Shown here in pieces: positions 31,661-40,034 of a DNA stretch of 53,812 nucleotides. Every line of letters begins with the position of its first letter. The stretch's first letter is position 1. A program made the translations under genes and the position numbers. The stretch is taken from NCBI GenBank assembly GCA_018970175.1, contig JAGWWV010000011.1, positions 1 to 53,812 of the forward strand. The letters run 5' to 3'. The stretch comes from Acidobacteriota bacterium (lineage in GTDB: Bacteria > Actinomycetota > Acidimicrobiia > Acidimicrobiales > Ilumatobacteraceae). The notes under the pieces are model-generated. The model searched no databases, had not been told where the DNA came from, and saw only the letters and a list, made by a program, of their open reading frames with translations.

Positions 31661-34279
31661 ATGTCATCGCCGCAACGCCCCCGCACCGCCGACGAGGTAC
31701 GTGAAGCTTTCCGTTCCTTCTTTGCGGAGCGCGGACACACGAGAGTCGAATCGGCAAGCCTGATTCCGCACGATCCGACGGTCCTCTTCACCGTCGCGGG
31801 GATGGTTCCGTTCAAGCCGTACTTCGTCGGAGACGAGGTACCGCCGTATTCGCGCGCCGTGACCGTGCAGAAGTGCGCGCGTGCCGGTGGCAAGCACAAC
31901 GACCTCGACGACGTCGGTCGCACCAAACGACATCTCGTTTTTTTCGAAATGCTCGGGAACTTCAGCTTCGGTGACTACTTCAAGGAAGACGCGATTCCGT
32001 GGTCCTGGAATCTCGTCACCGAGATCTTCGGGTTCGACGGCGATCAACTGTGGATCACGGTTCACGAAAGTGACGATGAGGCCGAGGCGATCTGGCACGA
32101 GAAGGTCGGAGTCCCGATGAACCGCATCCAGCGGCTCGGCGACAAGGACAATTTCTGGCAGATGGGCGAGACGGGCCCGTGCGGTCCGTGCTCCGAGATC
32201 CACATCGACCGCGGGCCCGACTTCGGACCCGACGGTGGTCCCCTGAACGATCCGCGTGGCGACCGGTTCCTCGAGTTCTGGAACCTCGTCTTCATGCAGT
32301 ACAACCAGGCACCCGACGGTTCGAGGACGTTGCTCCCGAAACCGTCGATCGACACCGGCGCAGGCCTCGAGCGCATCGTCACCCTCATGCAGGGCAAGGA
32401 TTCGGTGTGGGAGAGCGACGTTCTCTATCCGCTCATCGAGACCGCGCAGTCGGTGACCGGCAGGCCCTATCGGGTCGCCGACTACGACGATCGTGCCAGC
32501 TTCAGCCTGCGCGTCCTCGCCGAACATGCACGGTCGTCGACGATGCTGGTCAACGACGGAGTGTTCCCCTCGAACGAGAACCGCGGCTACGTGCTGCGCC
32601 GCATCATTCGGCGCGCGGTGCGTCACGCCTATCTTCTCGGCACCGAGAAGTTGGTGATGCCCAGGTTGGTGTCGACGGCCATCGACGTGATGGAAAAGGC
32701 GTACCCCGACCTGTCGAAGAACCGTGATTTCATCGTCGACGTACTGACCCGCGAAGAAGAGCGGTTCCGCCAGACGCTCAAAACCGGCACCCAGATTCTC
32801 GATTCCGAACTCGACCGCAGCAGCGGCCGGCTGTCGGGTGAGGCCGCGTTCCTTCTCCACGACACCTACGGCTTTCCGCTCGAACTCACACAGGAGATCG
32901 CGTCCGAACGATCGGTCGACGTCGACCTCGACGGATTCGAGCGCGAAATGTCGGGTCAGCGAGAGCGCGCAAAGCAGGCCCGCAAGGGCGGGCAGGTGTC
33001 CGACGAGAAACTGGCCGAGTACCGCGGTGTTCTCGATGCGGCCGGAGTCACCACCTTCACCGGATACACCGACACGGAAAATCTCGCGAAGATCGTGGCG
33101 GTGCTCGATGGCGACGAAGACGGAACGTTCGAAGTGTTCCTCGACGTCACCCCTTTCTACGCGGAAAGTGGCGGCCAGGTGGGCGACACCGGGTCGTTGC
33201 GCTCCGACTCGTTGGAACTCGACGTCGTCGACACGACGTTTGCTCTGCCCGGCCTGCGTCGGCACGTGTGCCGTCCCGTGCGCGGTTTGCCGCGAGCGGG
33301 CGAAACAGTGACAGCCCGTATCGACAACGAACGGCGCTCCCGTATCCGCCGCCATCACACCGCAACCCATGTTCTCCACTGGGCTCTGCGCAAGGTGCTC
33401 GGCGAACACGTCAAACAGGCGGGTTCATTGGTCGAAGACGACAGGCTGCGATTCGACTTCAGTCATTTCGCTGCCGTGACCGACGACGAGCTGCTCGAAG
33501 TCGAGCGTCTCGCGAACACCGAAGTTCTCGCCAATTCCGGGGTTCAGGCCTACGAGACGTCGAAGGACGAGGCAACCGCCGCCGGAGCGATTGCTTTCTT
33601 CGGCGACAAGTACGGCGACACGGTGCGTGTGCTGCGGGCGGGACGTTCGTTCGAACTGTGCGGTGGTACCCACGTGTCGGCGACCGGCGACATCGGCGCG
33701 ATCAAGATCGTCGCCGAAAGTTCCATCGGGTCGAACCTCCGCCGTATCGAAGCTGTGGTGGGCGAGGCCTCGGTCGCGCACATGCAGCAGCAAGCCCTCA
33801 CCATGGCGCGTGCCGCAGGGTTGCTCGGTGCTCCGGCAGACGCCCTCGAATCGGCAGTCGTCCGCAAGATCGAGGAGCTGAAGGCGGCGAACGACGAGAT
33901 CAAGGCGTTGCGCGCGCGAGTGGCGGCAACCCGTGCGCGGGAAATCGCCGAGTCGGCCGTCAACGGCGGGGTCGTCGAGCGTGTCGACGGACTCTCGCCC
34001 GGTGAGTTGCGCGACCTCGCGCTCGCGGTGCGTGCCATCGACGGCATTCGCGCCGTCGTTCTCGCGGGTGTCACCGACACCGGTGGAGTCGCGCTCGTCG
34101 GCGCCACCGGCGCGGGCGTGTCGGGTGGAGCGGGTCCGCTCATCGCCTCGGCCGCGAAGGCCGTCGGTGGTGGAGGCGGTGGCAAGGGCGACATCGCCAC
34201 GGCAGGTGGAAAGAACCCCGACGGTCTTCCCGATGCGTTGCGACTCGCTCACGACGCCGTGAGGGCGGCTCTTGCCTGA
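31661..34279 (+). CDS. alaS: Alanyl-tRNA synthetase
   Basis: Full-length class II synthetase (872 aa). The aminoacylation core has HTRVESASLIPHDPTVLFTVAGMVPFK, KHNDLDDVGRTKRHLVFFEMLGNFSFGDYFKE and SIDTGAGLER. The editing domain has the zinc-binding HTATHVLHWALR and ELCGGTHV, which hydrolyse Ser- and Gly-tRNA-Ala. The C-Ala domain follows, ending in GGGGGGKGDIATAGGKNPDGLPDALR-type sequence, a Gly-rich loop typical of AlaRS. The longer open frame upstream to 31109 is the wrong frame of the two small genes. ruvX overlaps its end. Confidence 0.97.
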   Translation: MSSPQRPRTADEVREAFRSFFAERGHTRVESASLIPHDPTVLFTVAGMVPFKPYFVGDEVPPYSRAVTVQKCARAGGKHNDLDDVGRTKRHLVFFEMLGNFSFGDYFKEDAIPWSWNLVTEIFGFDGDQLWITVHESDDEAEAIWHEKVGVPMNRIQRLGDKDNFWQMGETGPCGPCSEIHIDRGPDFGPDGGPLNDPRGDRFLEFWNLVFMQYNQAPDGSRTLLPKPSIDTGAGLERIVTLMQGKDSVWESDVLYPLIETAQSVTGRPYRVADYDDRASFSLRVLAEHARSSTMLVNDGVFPSNENRGYVLRRIIRRAVRHAYLLGTEKLVMPRLVSTAIDVMEKAYPDLSKNRDFIVDVLTREEERFRQTLKTGTQILDSELDRSSGRLSGEAAFLLHDTYGFPLELTQEIASERSVDVDLDGFEREMSGQRERAKQARKGGQVSDEKLAEYRGVLDAAGVTTFTGYTDTENLAKIVAVLDGDEDGTFEVFLDVTPFYAESGGQVGDTGSLRSDSLELDVVDTTFALPGLRRHVCRPVRGLPRAGETVTARIDNERRSRIRRHHTATHVLHWALRKVLGEHVKQAGSLVEDDRLRFDFSHFAAVTDDELLEVERLANTEVLANSGVQAYETSKDEATAAGAIAFFGDKYGDTVRVLRAGRSFELCGGTHVSATGDIGAIKIVAESSIGSNLRRIEAVVGEASVAHMQQQALTMARAAGLLGAPADALESAVVRKIEELKAANDEIKALRARVAATRAREIAESAVNGGVVERVDGLSPGELRDLALAVRAIDGIRAVVLAGVTDTGGVALVGATGAGVSGGAGPLIASAAKAVGGGGGGKGDIATAGGKNPDGLPDALRLAHDAVRAALA

Positions 34280-34736
34280 GGCCGGCGAGCACGGCGCGCC
34301 CGATCGCGTGCGCGTCGGTCGCGTGCTCGGACTCGACCTCGGATCAAAACGTGTCGGCATCGCGGTCAGCGACCGCAGTGGTTTGATTGCGACACCCTTC
34401 AGCGTGTTGCAGCGCAGCGGCAGCGAACGTCGTGATCACGCCGCGATCGCGAAACTGGTCGAAGACGAGGAATGCGAGCGTATCGTGGTCGGGCTACCAC
34501 TGTCCCTCGACGGGTCGATGGGTCGGGCGGCCAAATCTGCCGTCGCCGAAGCCGGGCGGCTGGCTACGGTTGTGAGCGTGCCGGTCGAAACATACGACGA
34601 GCGCCTCACGACGGTGTCCGCTGAACGGGCCCTCATGGAGGCGAAGATGCGAGCCGATGCGCGTCGTCGTGTCGTCGACAAAGTGGCAGCTGCAGTGATG
34701 CTGCAGTCCTGGATCGACCGACAAGCCAACCGCTGA
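34272..34736 (+). CDS. ruvX: RuvX/YqgF RNase H-fold protein
   Basis: A YqgF-family protein of 154 residues, proposed as an alternative Holliday-junction resolvase or an rRNA-processing nuclease. The RNase H strands show LGLDLGSKRVGIAVSD (acidic residue 1), VVGLPLSLDGSMG, ETYDERLTT (residue 2) and VDKVAAAVMLQSW (residue 3). The start is uncertain: TTG 34272 overlaps the alaS stop by 8 bases; GTG 34308 would give 142 residues beginning MRVGRVLGLD, closer to many homologues. alaS-ruvX-mltG-aroE is the standard actinobacterial order. Confidence 0.9.
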   Translation: MPEAGEHGAPDRVRVGRVLGLDLGSKRVGIAVSDRSGLIATPFSVLQRSGSERRDHAAIAKLVEDEECERIVVGLPLSLDGSMGRAAKSAVAEAGRLATVVSVPVETYDERLTTVSAERALMEAKMRADARRRVVDKVAAAVMLQSWIDRQANR

Positions 34737-35954
34737 ATGTCCGATCCGTTCGGTCCGTTGCAGGGAAGGCAGCAACCCGTCGAGGAACCCGGCGACTGGG
34801 TGCCCGACCCGTGGGACCACGTCGAGGCGGCGACCGACGGGGACCTCGTCGAGCAGAGGCGTTTCCGGCGTCCGAACAAGTGGATCGTGCGCTCGGCGCT
34901 CGGCGTCGTCCTCACCCTCGTCGTCATCGCCGGTTCGGTCGGCTGGTGGTACCTGCGCCAGGTCAACCCTCCGGGTGAAGCGAGCAGCCCGTACAACTTC
35001 ACCGTGCTCGAGGGTGACACGATCGACTCGGTGGCGCAGCGTCTCCAGGCCGACGGATTCATCACCTCCGCCGGCGTCTTTCGTTGGTACGTCGACCGCA
35101 AGGGTGGCATCGACTTCGTCCCGGGCTACTACCAGTTGAGGCTGCGCGACCACATGGGAAATCTGATGGCTGCGCTCAATACGCCGCCGGCGCAGACCTT
35201 CGTGAACGTCACGTTCCCCGAGGGTTACACGCTCGAACAGATCGCGAATCGCCTCGCCGACAAGGTTCCGCGACTCGATGCCACGACTTTCCTCCAGCAG
35301 GCATCGTCCGGAGTCGTGGTGTCGGACTTCGGCCCCCAAACCGCGGTCAGCGGACCCACCGCTCTCGAGGGTTTGTTGTTCCCCGACACGTACCAGATCT
35401 CCGGTGACGATTCCTCGACGAGGGTCATCGAACGGATGGTCGGCTTGATGGAGCGTGTCGGTCGCCAGGAGGGCCTCGACAAGTCCGAAGAAAAGGTCGG
35501 ACTCTCTCCGTACGAAGTTCTCGTCGTTGCATCCATGATCGAACGCGAGGCGAAGGTTCCCGAGGATCGCGCGAAGATTGCGAGGGTCATCTACAACCGT
35601 CTGCGACGCGACATGTTGTTGCAGATCGACGCCACGCTGCGGTACGGCCAGCCCGACGACCTGTCGATTGCGGAACTCATCCAGATCGACAATCCGTACA
35701 ACACCTACACGCGCAAGGGGCTCCCGCCGACAGCCATTGCCAACCCCGGCCGGGCATCCATCCGTGCAGCGTTGAATCCCGCGCCAAATCCGCCACTTTC
35801 CGACCCGATGTGCAAGGACCTGAAGAAGTCGCAGCGCTGCGAGTACGTCTACTACGTGATTGCCGACAAGGAGGGCGGACACGTGTTTGCGGCAACCCTC
35901 GAGCAACACGAAGCAAACGTGGCGGCGGCCCGTGCGGCGGGACTCATCGGTTGA
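34737..35954 (+). CDS. mltG: Endolytic murein transglycosylase MltG
   Basis: A membrane-anchored lytic transglycosylase (405 aa) that trims growing glycan strands outside the cell. A cytosolic Pro/Asp-rich N-terminus (1-48) precedes one helix (about 50-73). The LysM-like part is followed by the YceG domain: catalytic Glu269 in ASMIEREAK, then NRLRRDMLLQIDATLRYG and NPYNTYTRKGLPPTAIANPG, all characteristic. FAATLEQHEANV ends the fold. It begins directly after the ruvX stop and overlaps aroE by one base. Confidence 0.95.
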   Translation: MSDPFGPLQGRQQPVEEPGDWVPDPWDHVEAATDGDLVEQRRFRRPNKWIVRSALGVVLTLVVIAGSVGWWYLRQVNPPGEASSPYNFTVLEGDTIDSVAQRLQADGFITSAGVFRWYVDRKGGIDFVPGYYQLRLRDHMGNLMAALNTPPAQTFVNVTFPEGYTLEQIANRLADKVPRLDATTFLQQASSGVVVSDFGPQTAVSGPTALEGLLFPDTYQISGDDSSTRVIERMVGLMERVGRQEGLDKSEEKVGLSPYEVLVVASMIEREAKVPEDRAKIARVIYNRLRRDMLLQIDATLRYGQPDDLSIAELIQIDNPYNTYTRKGLPPTAIANPGRASIRAALNPAPNPPLSDPMCKDLKKSQRCEYVYYVIADKEGGHVFAATLEQHEANVAAARAAGLIG

Positions 35955-36823
35955 TGGACGATCGCGACATGAACACCACGCTCACGTCGACGAAACGTAT
36001 TGCATGTGTCGTCGGCAATCCCGTACGGCACAGTCTGTCGCCGGCCATTCACAACGCTGCCTTCGCCGCGGCGAACACCGACGCCGTGTACGTGGCATTG
36101 GAGATCGACGACGATTCGTTGTCGTCGACGATTGCGACGCTGCGCACCGTCGGTTTCGTCGGCGCTTCGGTGACGATGCCCCACAAGGAATCCGCGCTCG
36201 CCCTGTGCGATGAATCAAGCGACACCGCCCGGATACTCGGGTCGGTCAACACGCTCATACCGCTCGAAGGTGGCCGGCTGAGGGGCGAGAGCACCGACGG
36301 CGCGGGGTGCGTCGGGGCGCTGCGTCAGGCCGGCTCCGATCCCCGAGGACGGCGCTGTGTCGTCGTTGGCGCCGGGGCGACGGCGCGGGCTTGTGTCGTC
36401 GGTCTCGCGCAGGCTGGCGCCGAATGGATCGGCGTTCTCAACCGGACTCCCGAACGAGCGGTGTCGGCGGCGGCTCTCGCGCCGGGGATTGCACACGTCG
36501 CCACTGCGGACGACATCGACAACTGCGACGTCATCGTGCACACCACGCCGGCGGGAATGGGGGCCAACGTCGACCGTGCTTTCGACGTCTCGCGCCTCGA
36601 CGCTCGTCACACCGTTCTTGATGCCGTCTACCAGCCGCTCGAGACGGTGCTGCTGGCCGCCGCACGGGCATCCGGCGCGCGTTGCATCGACGGACTGTGG
36701 ATGCTCGTCCACCAGGCGGTCGAACAACAGCGTCTCTGGACGGGAAACGTGCCGGATCCGGACGTGATGCGACACGCTGCCGAACTCGAGTTGGCTCGAC
36801 GACGCGAAATGCGCCGCGAATAG
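35954..36823 (+). CDS. aroE: Shikimate dehydrogenase
   Basis: An NADP-dependent dehydrogenase (289 aa) converting 3-dehydroshikimate to shikimate. NPVRHSLSPAIHNAAF binds the substrate, VTMPHKESAL holds the catalytic Lys, and GESTDGAGCV holds the catalytic Asp (the usual NTD is STD here). The Rossmann part has VVGAGATARACVVGLAQAGA. C-terminal DGLWMLVHQAVEQQRLWTG is typical. ATG 35954 overlaps the mltG stop (TGATG); ATG 35969 is possible. First of four shikimate genes (aroE, aroC, aroKB, aroQ). Confidence 0.95.
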   Translation: MDDRDMNTTLTSTKRIACVVGNPVRHSLSPAIHNAAFAAANTDAVYVALEIDDDSLSSTIATLRTVGFVGASVTMPHKESALALCDESSDTARILGSVNTLIPLEGGRLRGESTDGAGCVGALRQAGSDPRGRRCVVVGAGATARACVVGLAQAGAEWIGVLNRTPERAVSAAALAPGIAHVATADDIDNCDVIVHTTPAGMGANVDRAFDVSRLDARHTVLDAVYQPLETVLLAAARASGARCIDGLWMLVHQAVEQQRLWTGNVPDPDVMRHAAELELARRREMRRE

Positions 36824-36838
36824 ACATGACACCGCGGA

Positions 36839-36844
36839 TAGCCT
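36839..36844 (+). promoter_or_regulatory. -10 box of aroC
   Basis: TAGCCT ends 7 bases before GTG 36852, in the 28-base gap after aroE. Confidence 0.55.
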
Positions 36845-36851
36845 GCAGGTC

Positions 36852-38012
36852 GTGTTGCGCTATCTGACCGCCGGCGAGTCCCATGGTCAGGCGCTCGTTG
36901 TCATCGTCGAGGGCCTTCCGGCCGGACTGGCGGTCACCGAAGCCGACATTCAGGCAGAGCTCGGGCGACGCCGGCTCGGCTTCGGGCGCGGTCCGCGACA
37001 GCGATTCGAGGTCGACGAAATTCTGCTCCTCGGCGGCATCCGTCATGGCCGAACCCTCGGATCGCCGGTGGCGATCGAGATCAAGAACACGGAATGGTTC
37101 CGCAGCGACAAGTGGCACAAGGAAATGTCGCCGGCGCCCGGCAAAACCGAGGACCCGCTGACTCAGCCGCGACCCGGTCACGCCGACCTGGCGGGCATGC
37201 AGAAGTACGGGTTCGACGACGCCCGCGACGTGCTCGAGCGCGCAAGTGCCCGAGAAACTGCCGCGCGTGTCGCCGCCGGAGCGCTTGCCAAGTTGCTGTT
37301 GCGCACCATCGGGGTCGAGGTCATCTCGCACGTGATCCAAATGGGTGACGCGCGCGCGTCGTTGACGACGAGACCCACCGTGGCCGACCTCGCGAAGGTC
37401 GACGAGAGCCCGGTGCGGTGTTTCGACGCGGCATCAGAAGCGGCAATGGTGAAGGCGGTCGAGGATGCGGCGCGCGAGGGCGACAGCCTGGGTGGCATCG
37501 TCGAAGTGATCGCTTACGGGGTTCCCGTCGGTCTGGGAAGTCACGTCCACTGGGACCGCAAGATCGATGCACATCTCGCGCAGGCCATCATGAGCATCCA
37601 AGCCGTGAAGGGCGTCGAAATCGGCGACGGCTTCGAAGTCGCCGGACGGCGCGGAAGCCAGGCGCACGACCCGATCGAGTGGGACGAGTCCACGAAGTCG
37701 TACCGACGTCTTTCAGCGCTGGCCGGCGGTACCGAAGGCGGCATGACGACGGGTGAACCCGTCATCGTTCGTGCGGCGATGAAGCCGTTGGCCACCCTCA
37801 ATCGACCGACTCTCCAAACCGTCGACACGGTCACGAAGGAATCGACCGTCAGCTTCAAAGAGCGCACCGACGTCACCGCGGTGCCCGCGATGGGCGTCGT
37901 TGCGGAAACCATGGTGGCTCTCGTTCTTGCGGCCGAGGCACAGCGCAAGTTCGGTGGCGACTCGGTCGACGAATTCACGCGCAACTGCGCGGCCTTTCTC
38001 GGGACCCTGTAG
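36852..38012 (+). CDS. aroC: Chorismate synthase
   Basis: The last enzyme of the shikimate route (386 aa); it needs reduced FMN to remove phosphate from EPSP. LRYLTAGESHGQALVVIVEGLPAG, RRLGFGRGPRQRFEVDE, RPGHADLAGMQKYGFDDARDVLERASARETAARVAAGAL and GGTEGGMTTGEPV are the family signatures. GTG 36852 gives the expected N-terminus. The gap to aroK is 2 bases, so the two share a transcript. Confidence 0.97.
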   Translation: MLRYLTAGESHGQALVVIVEGLPAGLAVTEADIQAELGRRRLGFGRGPRQRFEVDEILLLGGIRHGRTLGSPVAIEIKNTEWFRSDKWHKEMSPAPGKTEDPLTQPRPGHADLAGMQKYGFDDARDVLERASARETAARVAAGALAKLLLRTIGVEVISHVIQMGDARASLTTRPTVADLAKVDESPVRCFDAASEAAMVKAVEDAAREGDSLGGIVEVIAYGVPVGLGSHVHWDRKIDAHLAQAIMSIQAVKGVEIGDGFEVAGRRGSQAHDPIEWDESTKSYRRLSALAGGTEGGMTTGEPVIVRAAMKPLATLNRPTLQTVDTVTKESTVSFKERTDVTAVPAMGVVAETMVALVLAAEAQRKFGGDSVDEFTRNCAAFLGTL

Positions 38013-38014
38013 CC

Positions 38015-39565
38015 GTGACCGCACCGCACCTCGTGCTGGTCGGTCTCATGGGGGTGGGGAAGTCCTCCGTCGGCAGGGCACTGGCTCGCGACACCAAGCG
38101 ACCGTTCGTCGACACGGATTCCGTGATCGAAACCTCCGAGGGTCGCTCGATCGCAGAGATCTTCCGCACCGACGGAGAACCAGCGTTCCGCGAGCTCGAG
38201 CGGCGAACACTCGAACGAGTACTCGCATCCGCCGAGCCGACGGTCATCGCCACTGGTGGTGGGGTGGTCGAAACCGCTGCATGTCGCGACATGCTCGCGG
38301 TGGCCCGTGCGGCGGGTGTTCGTGTCGTGTGGCTCAGCGCTTCGATAGCCACCATGGCCGAACGAACCGGGCGTTCCAACAACCGGCCTCTCCTCGAGGG
38401 CGACCGCGAGGCCACGCTCACCAAGCTCGCCGAGAAACGCCAGCCGCTGTACCGGGCGGTCAGCGACGTCCAAATCGACACCGACGGCAAGTCGCTTCAA
38501 CGTATTGTTCGTGAGGTCATGAGTGCCCGGGCCCGACCCTCGACCGACGATGCGTCGCATCGTGTGCGCGTCTCTCTCGCCGATCGGTCGTACGACGTGG
38601 TCGTCGGGGCGGGCGCCATCCGCGAGCTCTCCTCGTTGATTCCGTCCGATGTGAAGCGAGCGGTCATCGTGTCCCAGGTGGGAATTCCTTCGATTCCAGA
38701 AATCGATCTGCCGACGCAGCTCGTGCACATCGGTGATGGTGAGAATGCAAAGACCCTGTCGACGATCGAGGATCTCTGTCGCCGGTTCGCGGCCTTTGGC
38801 CTGACTCGCAACGATCTCGTCATTGGGGTCGGCGGGGGACTCGTCACCGATGTCGCCGGGTTCGCAGCCGCGTCGTGGCACCGCGGGACCCGTGTGTTGC
38901 ACGTTGCCACGACGCTCCTTGCAATGGTCGATGCTGCGATCGGCGGCAAGACCGGGGTCAATCTGCCCGAAGGAAAGAACCTCGTCGGCGCGTTCTGGCA
39001 ACCATCGGGAGTCATCTGCGACACGAATTGGCTCGCCTCGCTTCCCGAGCGTGAATTGCGGTGTGGCTGGGGAGAAGTGGCGAAGTACCACTTCCTCACC
39101 GGTGACGACCTGCTCTCGATCCCCACCGACACGCGCATCGCGAGATGCGCGCGGATCAAGGCCGACATCGTTGCCGAAGACGAACGCGAAGGTGGCCGCC
39201 GGGCACTTTTGAACTACGGACACACATTCGGCCATGCCATCGAAACCGTCACGGGACACAGGTTCGCCCACGGTGAGGCGGTTGCAATCGGAATGATCTG
39301 CGCCGCGCATCTTGCGCGGTTGATCGGTCGTATCGACGACTCCCGTGTCGACGAGCACTACCGGGTGCTCGCGGAATACGGTCTCGAATCCGTCCTGCCC
39401 GTCGGTCTCGACCACGCGGCACTCGTCGACGTGATGCGGCGCGACAAGAAAGCGACGGCGGGCCTCGTCTTCATTCTCGACGGACCGTCCGGCCTCGAGT
39501 CGGTCGCCGACGTCGACCCATCACACGTCGTCGAGGCGCTTGCTGCAGCATCTGGGGTACGGTGA
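38015..39565 (+). CDS. aroKB: Fused shikimate kinase / 3-dehydroquinate synthase (AroK-AroB)
   Basis: One frame of 516 codons covers two enzymes. Residues 1-170 are shikimate kinase with P-loop GLMGVGKSSVG, FVDTDSVIE, ELERRTLERV and ATGGGVVE. After a short linker (about 171-182, RARPSTDDASHR), residues 183-516 are dehydroquinate synthase with GVGGGLVTDVAGFAA, GGKTGVNLPEGKNLVGAFWQP and the zinc ligands in EDEREGGRRALLNYGHTFGHAIE and HGEAVAIGM. There is no stop or frameshift between. In M. tuberculosis the two are separate neighbours (Rv2539c, Rv2538c). The kinase uses shikimate from AroE; the synthase makes the substrate of AroQ, encoded next. Confidence 0.95.
   Translation: MTAPHLVLVGLMGVGKSSVGRALARDTKRPFVDTDSVIETSEGRSIAEIFRTDGEPAFRELERRTLERVLASAEPTVIATGGGVVETAACRDMLAVARAAGVRVVWLSASIATMAERTGRSNNRPLLEGDREATLTKLAEKRQPLYRAVSDVQIDTDGKSLQRIVREVMSARARPSTDDASHRVRVSLADRSYDVVVGAGAIRELSSLIPSDVKRAVIVSQVGIPSIPEIDLPTQLVHIGDGENAKTLSTIEDLCRRFAAFGLTRNDLVIGVGGGLVTDVAGFAAASWHRGTRVLHVATTLLAMVDAAIGGKTGVNLPEGKNLVGAFWQPSGVICDTNWLASLPERELRCGWGEVAKYHFLTGDDLLSIPTDTRIARCARIKADIVAEDEREGGRRALLNYGHTFGHAIETVTGHRFAHGEAVAIGMICAAHLARLIGRIDDSRVDEHYRVLAEYGLESVLPVGLDHAALVDVMRRDKKATAGLVFILDGPSGLESVADVDPSHVVEALAAASGVR
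39558..39563 (+). promoter_or_regulatory. -10 box of aroQ, overlapping the aroKB stop codon
   Basis: TACGGT; its last T is the first base of the aroKB TGA. It ends 7 bases before ATG 39571 and favours that start over GTG 39562. Confidence 0.5.
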
Positions 39566-39570
39566 CGAGC

Positions 39571-40026
39571 ATGCCCTCACGGCGCATCCTCCTGTTGAAC
39601 GGGCCGAATCTCAACCTGCTCGGCAGTCGCGAACCCGCGATCTACGGCTCGGCGACGCTCGCCGACCACGTCGCCAACGTCGAGGCGGCCTGCGCGGGTC
39701 TCGGCTGGGCAGTCCAGCATTTGCAATCGAACAGCGAGGCCGAGCTCGTCGGCGCGATCCACGCCGCGCGCGGCAGCGCCGACGGGATCATCATCAATCC
39801 GGGTGCCTTCACCCACTACTCGTGGGCAATCCACGATGCGCTGGCTGCGTTCGACGGTCCGGTGATCGAAGTGCACCTTTCGCAGCCCCTCTCGAGGGAA
39901 TCGTGGCGGCACACGAGCGTGGTGGCCCCGGTCGCAATCGGCACGATCGCCGGATTCGGTGGGGTCGGTTACGCGCTGGCCGTCGAGGCGCTGTCGCGTC
40001 ACTTCGCCGCCGCAAAGACTCTGTAG
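39571..40026 (+). CDS. aroQ: 3-dehydroquinate dehydratase, type II
   Basis: A small dodecameric-type dehydratase (151 aa) that converts 3-dehydroquinate to 3-dehydroshikimate. LLNGPNLNLLGSREPAIYG carries the catalytic Tyr25; INPGAFTHYSWAIHDAL and EVHLSQPLSRESWRHTSVV follow, with catalytic His102. The usual Asn of the VHLSN segment is Gln here. It is unrelated to type I AroD. ATG 39571 gives the normal short N-terminus MPSRRILLLNG. Confidence 0.96.
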   Translation: MPSRRILLLNGPNLNLLGSREPAIYGSATLADHVANVEAACAGLGWAVQHLQSNSEAELVGAIHAARGSADGIIINPGAFTHYSWAIHDALAAFDGPVIEVHLSQPLSRESWRHTSVVAPVAIGTIAGFGGVGYALAVEALSRHFAAAKTL

Positions 40027-40034
40027 GTGTTCGC

